Source of the DNA: Corythucha ciliata
Taxonomy: Eukaryota; Arthropoda; Insecta; Hemiptera; Tingidae
DNA length: 64,000 bases
Direction of reading: 5' to 3'
NCBI GenBank assembly: GCA_038030265.1
Contig: CM075943.1
Location: forward strand, 2,356,001 to 2,420,000
Part shown: positions 23,401-36,300 of the stretch, piece after piece
Layout of the letters: every line of letters starts with the position of its first letter
Position numbering within the stretch: the stretch's first letter is position 1
The notes under the pieces: generated by a model
Databases searched by the model: none
The model's input: the letters and a program-made list of their open reading frames with translations, nothing else
Told to the model about the DNA's origin: nothing
Position numbers and translations under genes: made by a program

Positions 23401-26400
23401 TCTCCGCCCCTTTTTTTCATGATTAATACTGGCAACCCCTCTTTACGCCCGCTCTACACCTTTTAGCCTTTTTCTTCCGAGTCTGAAAATGCTTTAAACA
23501 AATTAAAGAAACGTACTTATTTTCCGTTTCGAGCAACTTCATCAAATGATGTGATCCAAGTCGTCGACACTTCAAATAAAGTTGAATGGAATAAAAAAAA
23601 AAGGTGGACCTTGGAGTGCTATAAAAAAGGGAGCTTTAAGTGGCTTTTGAAGAAGGGTGAACTTTCCCCAAGAAAACTTTGAAAAACTGCACCCTTAAGT
23701 GTCATTTCATCTAACTTGTAACTTCGGATCCTATACAAATGTAAACAAGATTTTCGCCTGTTGAGCTTGCCCTTATCGAAAGAACTCACACCGGGACCTG
23801 GTAACATATTTAAATATTTCAAATCAAAAAAGGGGTGGAAAGAGAGGGATTTATCCTTGGAGTATGTTGTGATGAAGGGGCGGGGGGATAAAACGTTAAT
23901 TAAGCCAACTCTCTTAACTTCCCGACTCCGTTCCCTGGCGAGGGGGACGACGATGGCAAAGAGAATAGCCAAATACTCGTTCTAATTCCGTACCCCTAAT
24001 ATCCAAGCGTCCACTTTGAGCTTTTTGCTTATCCCGCGGTGGACTTCGTTATAACGCTAAACAGTGAATTTCAATCTAAAATTAATCTAAAGGGAAAGGG
24101 GGTGAAGGTGTGAGGAAGAAGCAAGAAACGTTGTTGTTAGCAAGAACTTCTCTCCATTTGGCTCTTCTCTCTCTAATTCATTAACGCTACACTGTTGGAA
24201 TTTAATTATAACATATGATACCGTAAATCATGGGTCAAAACTAAGATTTGTACGGTTATCTTTGGAGACTATCAAACTCCCGTTAAAGAGAATCTACCCT
24301 TAGTATAATTAAAACCGGGTAAAGCCCAATATTCAATTATTACTTTGCAAAGAACAAGTATATAAGCAGAAGCACCACAGAGTAAATGATGCAAACCTCT
24401 CATCAGAAGAAAAAAGTCAAAATGAATTTATTCCCCGTTGTTAAACTGGTTTATTTGATTGACAGTTTTCTCCTTTATGCCTATAACTAAATCAAACGTT
24501 TCAACTTTGAATTTAAAAAAGAAAAGAAAGAAAGAAAAAAAACCGCAAATATTTTTCTTTTGTGCTGGTTAATTTGGGGAACTGCGATGGTGGGGGTGGA
24601 GGGTAGGCCTGAGAGTCAGGTGAAGAATTCTCTTCTCCCCGTTCGGCTTAATTTAGTGTTTTGTTAATATACATTGTTCTCCGGATTCCTTACTTCGTTG
24701 TCTAGAAAGGAATAAGAGGGTCTTTGCCAAGCGTAAGGACTTGCGGTCTTGAGAGCTTCGCCACATACCCCTCCCTCCTCCCTCCGCTTAACACTTGTGA
24801 AAGAACATAACTCATACAAAATGTACTGTTCTAGCCTTTATGAAGTATCAACTATTTACGTCTGTTATGTGGTGGTTTAGCCTGAAGTGTTTCCTCTGGG
24901 AACATTAATCTTCCGGTAAAATTGTTTACGTTTACTGAAAAATCAAGTCGCGGTGCGTATAGCTTGCTTTCTTTAACCACGACTTTTGTTTATATTTTGT
25001 TGATTTTCGCCTTGCAAAGCTTGGAATCAGTTATGTAGAAACCAACTTCAGGTGCGAATCAACCATAATATGTTTTTAATCCAACGTTAGAAAACCAGTA
25101 GTTATTTCAAAACGGGGGAGACAACAGGAATTAAATTTTATATCCCATTCCTAGTCCCCCACGCCAGGTTTCCTGGAAAAGCCGAATCAAGGCAGACGGA
25201 GAGGAGAAACAGAGACAGAGTTGAGCCACCGAAAGGTCACAGAGAAATAGCCCAAAACATTCCGCGAGTAGTTTTTAAAAATTCGGAGCACGTACCGACA
25301 GGGACTTCTTTTTTTTCTTTTTTAATCAATTAGCATCACCACGATTTATGATTTCCCGGCATCAAACAGTAATTGAGAACCCTTCCACCATCTCTTCCGA
25401 TCAACTTAGTCTGAAGAATCCTTGCATAACGGAATTTTAACAATACCTAATACTATTTTTAGGTCTAAATTACGAATTAAAAATAATTTATGTGTGCACC
25501 GATAGGGAAGTTTGGTGCTGTCAGCAACTGAAAAAAGTTGGGTGACCGAAGTCCCAAACTTATTAATTTACTCCATCGTTTCACTCATCTTTTTCATAAA
25601 GGCCCGCTCACAAGCTCTATGTTTGCGTTGTATGGAGTCTATGCAATCAAACAAATTTAATCCCTCGAAAAATTAAGCATTTTGATGCACAGACACCACA
25701 CAACGAAAACATAGAGCTCGTGAACGGGCCTTGAAAAAAAGGAGTACCTAATAGTCCGGGAGCCCACCGTATGAAAAATCAGGGTCATTTGATCGTGCCT
25801 GGCACCTGCGCAGGACATTTTCCGTGGGACAGGGGCTCACAACGGAGCTAGCTGTTGGCAAACACACCTTTCGACTGCTTGAAAACGGCTGGCAAGTGTA
25901 AAAATTGGTTCTTCGCAAACCATAAACTAGAAAATGACCACCGCCATCTATTTTCGAATGAAACCCTTGCTACTATTGAGCCTCGAAATTGCACATTTTC
26001 TAAAGCTCACTGACTACAATCAAATTGGATGGCGTTGTTGGTTTCAAAACGTATTGGTCGTGGGAAACGACTTTTTACTCTCGCCAGTCGTTTTCAAAGC
26101 ATCCAAAGGCGTGTTTGTCAACAGCTTGCTCTGCTGTGAGCTTCTGCCCCACGGAAACTGTCTGGCGTTCCCAGAAGTGTCATCTCCTAGACCATAAAAA
26201 ACATTCTGTGCTGGGGCCCTAGCCGGGCCCTAGTTAGAGTTGTCGGGAAAAAATCCCGCAAGCGGTATCCAAGTACGGCTACATCAGAAATAATACTATC
26301 TCGCCATAGCAACCACCTCACGTGAGTTTTTCCCGACAACTGTAACTACGGCCCCTGGTGTCAGACGCGATCAAATGACCCGGATTTTTCATACGTTGGG

Positions 26401-27340
26401 CTCCCGGACTACAAATAATCAATTTCAGTATTACACAAATTAGATAGTAGCCGTGTTTTCATTAATCACTTCTGAGAAACTCAATGAAAAACATGTGTTC
26501 GTGAAGTACTTATTCTACACTCTGGGGCCGTAGTTAGAGTTGTCGGGAAAAACTCACGCGAGGTGGTTGCTATGGCGGGATAGTATTATTTCTGATGTAG
26601 CGTCCTTGGATACCGCTTGCGAGATTTTTTCCCGACAACTCCAACGAAGGCCTCTGAAAAAATGAAATAACTTACCTAATGAATTCTCTGCCGGAGGCTG
26701 TTCTACAACTTTAGTAGTAAGGCCCTGGCCACAAGCTTATGTATGACTTCTATGGAGTCTATGCAACCAAACAAATTTACTTCCTCGAAAAATGAAACAT
26801 TTAGATTGGTTGCAAAATGCATAGACTCCCCAGACCATAGGCGATTCTAAGAGGGGGGGGGGGTAACGCAACCTAGCGTGCCTGTCGTGCGACTTTTTGT
26901 TTTCGGCAGCTGCATACATCTAGGCGTAAGCAGTTTAGAAATTAGGACGAGCGCATGCACTGTAGCAAATAGGCGCAACCGCGCAAGATGCGTGGAAAGG
27001 GAATCCAAGACCACTGGATTTTCTTTCTCCGGCATTATTCCAGTGTCTACTACCAAATTTCGGTGTCGTTACATTAGGAACCTATATTGCGGGGCTGGTT
27101 CACCTAAGAAAACAATTTCGATGACTTGACTTTTTCAGATTTAGCCCTTTCAAACCCAAATTTCGCGGATCTGGCACTTTCAGAAGTCAATTTCGTGGGT
27201 TGGGCTGCTAAAAGTCGTTGGGTTGGCCGAGTTTCATTCGAGGGTGCCGTCAATGGAATTGCTTGGAAAAAAAAATATTAAGAAATGGTTTCTAATGAGC
27301 CAACGCCGTAAAATTGGTTGCTGACGAACCAAACCCGCAT

Positions 27341-27394
<54 letters not shown>

Positions 27395-30300
27395 GATGTT
27401 GGTGTTATTGTTGTTTGGGAGCCGGCCCCAGGTAGCTGATTTTGAATGAGCCAACTACGTGAAACAATTTCGAATAAGCCAAAGCCACCAAACTGGTTTT
27501 TCAAGTCGGTCAAACCCACGAAATTGTATCCCGCGAAATCGGTTTTAAATGTGACAAGTGACAACCTTGCGAAATTTCATGTTTTAGAAGACAGACATGC
27601 GTAATATTGCTCTTAAAAGTGAGCTAACACCCAACACCAAATCCGCGGGAATAGTTTGTTCAGTGACTAAACCCCACGAAATTAGTCTTCTCAGGGATTG
27701 AAGTTCGTGAAATTGATTATTAAAAAGAGCCAATCCCGTGAAATTGGGGTTTATACCGAACCAAATCTACGATAATGGTTTTTCCAATGTCTCGCATTGC
27801 TTCACAGCCAGTGGTGTGTGGGAAGGGGGGGGGGCTCATCATCTACGGAAAAGTTCGTTGCCATGGCTACCAGGAAAATGCAGCAAACTGTTTCAGACGG
27901 CTCGACTGATCGAAAATTCGCCTTTTTATTAGCTCTTTAATTAAATTATAGTATTTCGGGTCAGTCGCGCGTCTAACCGGAACCACGTCTTCTTTTCACG
28001 TTCCTATGCATCCGTGAACATAAAACATAAAAATCCCCATTTCCCCGTATTTTAACTTGTGGGGGGGGGGGGAGTTATAAAAAGCAGTAACCGCAGGGGA
28101 ATCATATTGTCACTTGCCGTCGGTGTGTATAATTACTCTGAATTCTACAAGAACTGAACTACGTGACCGGCACGTTTTTAGCGTTTAGAGTGGGTTTAGC
28201 GTTTGTAGCGGGCGCGCGATTTTCATTGAAAACGCACGGATAGACCATCAAAACTCTAAACGCTGAAATCGCGCGATTTCTGCTCACGTAGGACGGGGCC
28301 TTATAATCATGATTCTTCGTAGCATAAATGATATTTCAAACAAAACATTTAACTGCTCTAATATTGAAACTGGAAAACACTCTGAATTTTTTGTTATTGC
28401 TACTGCATCCTCTTGAAGTCTATAGTCCACTATACCTGATCTTTCACTTCTTTGCTATACGTACAAAGTGATCACGATAGGCTGATGATGATGTCCATCG
28501 TCACGGAGATTCTTCGTAACTTGAATCGAGTCTATAGGTCTGCACCACGGGCCGAGTTGAATGAGGTGTGTGAAGGGAGAACCCTCCCCCCCCCCCCGAT
28601 CATCCGTTCATAGTCGAAAACACGTCTTTCCCCTGTTGTCGATAGCTGAGAGCCACACATACGCACCAAAAAGACTCTATGTGGGACAAAAGCCGGGCGT
28701 AAATGGGAATTTCACAGATGGGATCATTGGAGCGTGGCGGTGCTCTGGATAGCATAAGGAGGACAGACTTAGGTTTTGAAGAAAAGTTAGAAAAATAGGA
28801 ATTATATCGAGGAACTGGAATATTTAAATTGTGACATATTTCAGGCGAATTCATCCAGTCATCACTATGTAATTTGAAAACATTTTACTTTCCTATATTC
28901 AGGATTAATATGGAGCCTCAACTCAATCCAAGTATAATTGTCTTCTGCTAAATGGCTCCATTGTTTCATAACTAACGAGACACGCTATTTACTACGGGTT
29001 TTATTATCAAAACAATTATACCTTTATGGGGAAAAGGATGTGTAGGGAGGGTGTAAAAATGACTGGCATCACTGCGTGATTCAGAAACTTGTCTGGACAA
29101 TACACCAGTGCCATGAAAGGATCATTCATGAAGAATGATTGTCGGGGTAGAAGATTTTTACTGCTTTTGATTATCGTTGTGTATTATTCCTTTTAATTGA
29201 TACAAGTTTTGTTTCATGCCAACTCCTTTCCATCCTAAAATAATGTTCTCTAACCGCTAGAAATTGATTTTTCCGGCCTGTAATTTTATTTTTGTTCATT
29301 CAAACACCCTCTGATGGACCACACAAACACCTACTCGAATCACATCTATGGGAGAAAGCAACCGGAATTACTTGAATAAATCAAGTCATCTTTTGAGATG
29401 ACTTCCTTTGTTGGAGTAATTGAACGTCGCTTCCGCTCCATCGGAACAGTACATCATTAGCAAATACGACTTAAATAGTTTTGAAGGTCACACTGTGCCT
29501 CTCTGGTTACATTTTCATTAAAAATTAAGTCACTTCATTTGTGACGGTTGCCATGAATACAAACCAAAGCAACCCCCCCCCTCCCGACTGATGGGCAGGG
29601 GGAAATCTGCGGCACCTATAGAAAAGTTTAGTCACCTTGCTCATCACTGCTGATAAAGAATAGCCGTCAAATAAGCTCCCAAGTGGATGAGAGGAGTGGA
29701 GTTTCAAAGTAAATACCGGAAGAGAGTTGTGTTGCTATAACTATACAAGGAAAGAGACAGGCTGATTGTTTTTCAGGGGACGACCTGCCCCCTCCACGCC
29801 CCTCCAGTCTGTTGTGAGCACTCCAGGTTTATACATATATCGTTGAACTAAAGTTGTACACAAATTAAGGTTTTCCTCTTATCTGAACCAAAGATCATGA
29901 ACTAATTGTCACTGTATTTTTTGTTTCTTTTAAAACTGAGATATTGTTACTGGTTTACTGAGTCTTGAAGAGGGCGAGCTATACATATAAGGGGGCCGGC
30001 CATTAGGTTCAAACCTTTCTGATTCTTTATTGGTAAAGTGATTACTGGTCAGCGTGGGGGTGGGGAAGCAAATCCTCTTGTTTGTTGGGTCACTTTAGGG
30101 TCACTTGCCAAGATGCACGAGTATATCGGCAACGATATAGACAGAGGTGCAGGAGGGCGAGACGGACTTAAAAGGAGTTGCTTTGGACACGTACTTTGCG
30201 GTTCACTAGATTTATTCACTCGCAAAAAAATTACACTTGATTTCACGCGGGCCTTTTACCTAGAGCGACTGTGTACCAGATGGGGGAGGGGCTATTCATT

Positions 30301-33300
30301 GAAAGGGAAAAGAAATAGGGCCAAAGATCGGTTTTTCAACAGTTAAAACAAGATGTAGGGATTGGGTGCCGTATATTGGACAGTCAGTGGTCCTAAACAG
30401 TTCGATTGTTGGGGATATGAGTCATTCGATATAAAATCCCCCAAGTTGTAGTCCATTATTGCTGGTAAGCCTTTAGGAAAAGAGGCAGGACCAATTGTTG
30501 TGTCCAAAAGTCGTTTTGTTAATTTCAATGAATTCATAATTTTTTGCTCAAGCCCTATCCCTATAGTTGTTATATACGAATTTTCATAGCTTGAAAGAGG
30601 TCCTTCCACGGCCAGTTTCTTCCAAGTTTCTTCGACTCCTCTTTCCTCTTCCCCTCCCTTCATTATCATCTCCTTTTCGGCAGTCCACGTTTACATTCCG
30701 TTATATAAAGTTTGTTTTGTCTTTGAACGAAGCAATTTAAGGGCTTGTAAGGTAAGACTGTGGTTAACCACAAGTCGGCTCCTTGAGACTGTTAAGTCCT
30801 AGTTTGAGAGGAACCGCATCCGCTCTCTTTATCATTGTCTGTGTCTTCCCTTTCGTTATAGGGATCATATCTTCAAGTCGCTCGTTTCGCCCCCTTCATA
30901 ATCTAATTAATCAAAAATGAACAGGCGACAATATTTAGATGTACTTCAGAAGGCGGCCTAGGAGTTATAAGGAAAGGGGTAACTAAAATAATTTGTTTCT
31001 TGCCGAGGAAGAAACCGATTTGAGGACGGGCGTGCTCTTATTTATGTGCTTCTTGAGCATTGACTTTAAAATGACGAAGAGATGGCTTTTGTGATCCTTC
31101 AAACAAGGATACACCCTTGTGCGAAGGGCTGCGTTGGATATTTATCATCTTCGCTTCAAGACATTTCTTTTTCTTTTACTTTTATTGATCATACGACATA
31201 TTCTGGTTCATAACTTTTAGGTATAAACTGTCACACCAGGTTCCGCCGAGGTTACACACCTTTTGTAACGAAGTCTTCAAAAGGCTTCGGCCTTATACGC
31301 CTTGAAATCTATTTATGTATAATTCGGATTCTATAAGCTTAGTATAACGTCTTAAGCTCAACTTCTTCAACACTTTATTTGTCTGCGGGCTTCTTGACAT
31401 TAAGGTTTCCTAACTTGGAAAACCCTCATGCCAAGTTTGAAACCATCGTCTTTTTTTTTTCTACCCCCTTTTCATCTTGATCCTTTCTAGGTATTTTCAA
31501 AAGGCCCTCCATTTTGCAAATTGGCTCACTTGTTAAGGATGTGGTCTGGTAAATGGAAGAGACAAATAGTTTGGGTTAGCAGTTTTGGACGAAAAAGGTT
31601 TGGCGGTGGTGTGAGCTCTCCTCTCTGATTAGACCTTGTTACCCTTCTGGGGAGAGTTCTTTTGACAAGACAAATGCTCCTAACGCTACGTTACACAATG
31701 TAACAAGACCTCATGGGCCCGCTACTCTCTTTTCGTCTGCATGAAAGTCAATCCGAGAAAATATCAATTTCCATTAAATCTATTCGTTCAAATAATGTAT
31801 TATATTTTTGCTTTTTATTTGTTTCAGAACTATGCCAAGAGTGCCTTTTATCCCGATTACAGAACGAACAACTCGCCCTCCTGCAGTACGACAAAGCGAA
31901 GGTTTATATAAGACAACAAATCCAGCTTAAAACTCTGGATGAAAACAGCCGGCCATCTAGTCCAGAGGTAAGTGTCTTTGTACCTCCCCTGCACCCTCCC
32001 ATCATTGTTCTGCCACGGTGTAAGAGTTGAACTTGAACCCAAATTGAATAATAGGCCTTGTTTAGAAACTGGTCAAAAGATGGCATTTACGACGCACCTT
32101 CGGGCATTACCGCAAGTCTTAAGGGAAATGTTTTGGTGCTGCGGGGTGAATAGCTGATCATTATCTTATTAACTTTGAGGGGACTTAACGTCTCTATATT
32201 CTTGTTGAAAAAGTACCCTTAATTACGAGAAACTCGCGGCCGTGGTGAGGTGGAAGACTCCTCACATACTCCTCGTACTCTTAAGGATTCAGCCCCTTCC
32301 CCTTGTGCCATCGGTTCGAATGTCACTCTTTTTCTTTATCCTTTTTTATTTTTTCAAATAAGAAGCTTTTCAATTTCCTTGCCTGCAATAAATTGGGGGG
32401 GGGGGGAATCTGACAATAAAAAAACTAAAAATGTATGAACTATGAACCACACTGTATGGACTTGGAGAGAGCCTTAGGGGTTTGAACTCACCGGTGGCGT
32501 TGATGGGTCGAAGGGGCAGGTAGAGTTGCTGCTACAAACTAGAAATTACACAGATATTAAGCTCCGAATTATTTGCAGAGAATCTTGTATGTCGTTTTTC
32601 GCTTTAAAAACTATTTCAAAACTGTTTTTAATTCCTCATGCTTATGCCTAGTGATTGTGGGGGGGGGGGGAGACGCGTGGTAAAATGGAGGAACATGAGA
32701 AACTTGTTGGCTCTTTTGGGCAAGTGTGTACCTCGGGGAACGCTACCCTCGTTTAGTGAATCAATTCTTTTCACGCCACTTTGGGAAGTTTTGTTGGAAA
32801 GGGTGGTGTAATTGTAGTGCGCTCCACCATTTATTTGTTAGGAAATAAAATCAAGTAGTGGATAAAAGGCCACGGTCAGCGTATAATTTTGTACCTTCCT
32901 ATATCATTTGTTGCTGTTTGTTTGGTTGAATTACTATTGGGAGGCTGCAGAACCTGTAGCTTTGCCTGTTACTCACCTTGATAGGCGTTCATTTTCGGTT
33001 ATAAATACCTCCCTTTAGGTGGCTTTTTTTTCATATGTGACTCAAGATGTGCTACCTTTACTCGATAACTAAGCGTCGGTAGCCTTCTCTTCTCTTTCAT
33101 TACCACGCCAGCCCTGAAATTTACGATGGTGAGCGCTTTTGAAAGATAAATAGCTCTTCTTTATCGGATTTTGTACGAATTCAAGCGATTTGATGCCTCC
33201 AAGCTATTCAAATTGATCGTTTTCGTCGGGGTGCCTAAACGGACTCAATTCAATTCGAATCTTCGCAACTTCACGCTATGCCCATACCATTTAAGTCTAC

Positions 33301-36300
33301 CGGAAATCTTTTTTTTTTTAAAAACTAGGTGAAGTGGAATTCACCTAGTATTTATAAGCGGTGAAAACGCTTCCAGATATTCTGTTTTGGAAACTAATAA
33401 TTCAAAAAGATGGCAATCTTAAAGAGTGCGAATTAATGGAAAAGGAAAAATAGGTATAGATGAGATCTAAAGATTGACGGGAGAGAATATATAGGCAAAG
33501 ATCTGTTATCACCACAAGCTGCTGGTGGGTTTTAATCTATTTTTACAAATCTAACTATTCCACTAACGTACATTTACGGTAGCAGAATCAGAAATACGGT
33601 TCACCTTCTTTATAATCACACAGTAGCCGTGTGGAGATCTGTAATCATCAAGAAGACAGGAAAAAAGGGAGGTGATTTCATGAATGGGGGGCTTCAATAA
33701 TTATTTGCCAAACATCAGAACTTAAGATTTGCGATTTACGCGAGGGCATCCAGTTCAGTTGTGCGCGGCATTAGGAAGGTACTTCAATGGAACAGTAATT
33801 TGCACCACCAATGGAAAAATTCTCAAAAATGATTCGAGACCATGGACTGGAGTCACTTTGTAACATCTTTTAAACCGCCTGTTTTTATTTTAGTGTCTTC
33901 CCGTTTATCTTTCGTCGAGCAAACTCTAGCCCCCCTCCTCCTCCTCCTCCTCGTCCTCATTCCTGTCTCACTCATCACCCGTCCCTCAGCCGGGAAGGAT
34001 ACTAACAAATCTTTCCTCTTTTCCTGCCCCGGCCAAACCATTAATTATTGGTCATTTTCTTCCTTCTTTTCGAGACTGAGGACTTTTTCCTTTCAAAAGC
34101 CCTCCTCCTCATCCTTTCACGGTTTAACCGAAGGAGTAAACTCCTCTGTCAATAGCTGGTCTTGTAATTCTATTGTTTTTAGTCGCCATTCAAACATGCT
34201 CACAAATTACCGCCTTTTGCATTGATTACCTACGCTCCCTCTTCACCCCTCATTTTCATTTTTAATGACTTCATGGACGGAAAGCCGCTCGTGTGATTTA
34301 CACGGTATTTTTCAAGTCGACCTAGGCTTCCATAATCATTTTTAAAGGCGAAAGAGTGTAAAGTTACTTTTTTCCGGGCACTTAGTTATTGAGAAACGCT
34401 CAAATAGTTGGAACGCGCGTGTTGATTTAACGTTGTTTTTCAGTTTTTTTCTTCTCCTTCTCATCATGGGCATTGGATGATGGAAAAACAGCGTTTAACA
34501 GTCTTCAGATGCACTGCGGCGAATTAGCTATAGATTAAACTCTCTCTCGTAGCCAGAAATCAAAAAATGCTCCGTTTCTTATCCGGACGAAAGATAGCTT
34601 AAAGTCAAGAGATGAACGCAGTGAAGGCAGTTTCGTGGCAAAAATAGAGAAAATACGCTGATCCTCAGTTTGTGTAGGTCCTTGTATAGGCGGCTAAAAT
34701 TGAGAAGGCGCACTGGAGTGCAGTTCTTTAGGGCATGTACAAGCGGCAAAAAGATTGGAAAAAGCGCTCGTATATTCGTGGCTAAAACTGCAAAAAATCG
34801 CTCATTTGCTCAATCGCTGAGTGTGGATGTCCTTCTACGTTAACAGAAAAATCGCTAATTCACGGATAGGACTGAGAAAAGGCGGTAATTCGCGTTTAAA
34901 TGAGCAAAAGGGCTAAATCGGGGCTAAAAATGAGATCGATTGCTGTTGAAATAGGGAAAAGGAGCTAATTCGCGAAAATTGAAAAAAAAAACACTAATTC
35001 GCGGCTGAAATTAGTGAGCAAAATCCGAGAAATTGGTTTTTGAATCCGCAGACCTGATGGGACGTGGTTTTTCAGCGAATGGAACCGGCGAAAATGGTTT
35101 TTTATATGTATAGCGAGCGAAATCGGAGGGATGATTTTCTTGTGAGTGTTGACGAAACAAATTGTAGTGACTTTTCGACGGCATCTAGGGAAGGGGGGGC
35201 GGTGGGCAGTTGCCGCGTACGACGGCTGCGCTTTCGGATCTATATAGGGCAGGGCAGCTGCTCATCCCTGCCCCCTCTGGCTACGCCCATGAAAGCTAAT
35301 CCGCGGGTTTTGATGAACCTAACTTCATCGTGGCTAAAATTAAGAAATTCGCGGCTAAAATTGAGAAAGCGTCAATTCCTGGTTTTTTATAAAGGCAACT
35401 TCGCGGTCAAGAAAGTTGGAAAAAGCTTTATAGAGGAAGCGGCTACTGTTTTAATCGCTCTTGTCGCTCCGTAAATGACTATTTGAATTTCTATTGTTCA
35501 ATTATAAGTATGATTAAGAAATAATCGAAATACTCATTTTTTTCATTTTCAGAGCAAGCGCCCCAAAGGTAAAGGGAACGGCGAGATTACTATGGAGGCG
35601 GCCACTCGGAGGTCCACGAGACTTCGAAAAGTCAAAGGCGAAAAAACTGTCACGATCTCTTGTCATGACACTCTGATGGACCTAAAACTTCAAGTGAGTT
35701 TTTTCTTTTCGAAATATTATGACGTTCGTAATGCGAAATTCTGTCTGTTGCCCAAGCCCAGAGTTTGCTGGCGGGGTAATTAAATAACCCCGTACTTACA
35801 GAAAACCCACAATGCTTTGTTTCCTCCTTCTCCTCTTCCTCCTCCTCTTATTCTTCTTTTCTTTGGTTTTAAGAGTAGTTAAAACTGTTGGGCGAGATTA
35901 CAGACTTTTAAAGGAAACCTTCCATTAAAAATTGCAATACTCCAAGCTAACTCTAATAATGAAGTCATTTTCAAATAATAAGTGGGTTCATAATACCAGT
36001 ATTCACCTATACTAGAAGGTAAAGAGAACTGAAAAATGCGGAGCCTTTTTTTATTTGTTTGCTTCTTCCGCTGAAATAGGAACGCTTCCCCTGCTGAGTG
36101 CTTCAAATGTTCCTTGAAATACCTTGATGTATGATTTTGCAGCCTATACTTTCTATAACACCGACATTCAAGAAGCATACTTAACGGTTTTTGGGTTCTT
36201 ACGATCGGCTTGAAATTAATGACGGCCTTGTTTGCATTAAAGCTTTCCACGTTTTCCACATTTCATTAATTCTTATTCATTTGTTACGGCACCCGGTTTG

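Noticed and set aside
33842..34225. 127-codon Leu-rich frame resembling a membrane segment
   Set aside because: The hydrophobic part comes from a CTCCTC repeat tract; no start context, homology or splice support.
35064..35474. 136-codon frame in intron 17
   Set aside because: It runs through the ~30-bp array and its terminus-like sequence; no similarity recognised.
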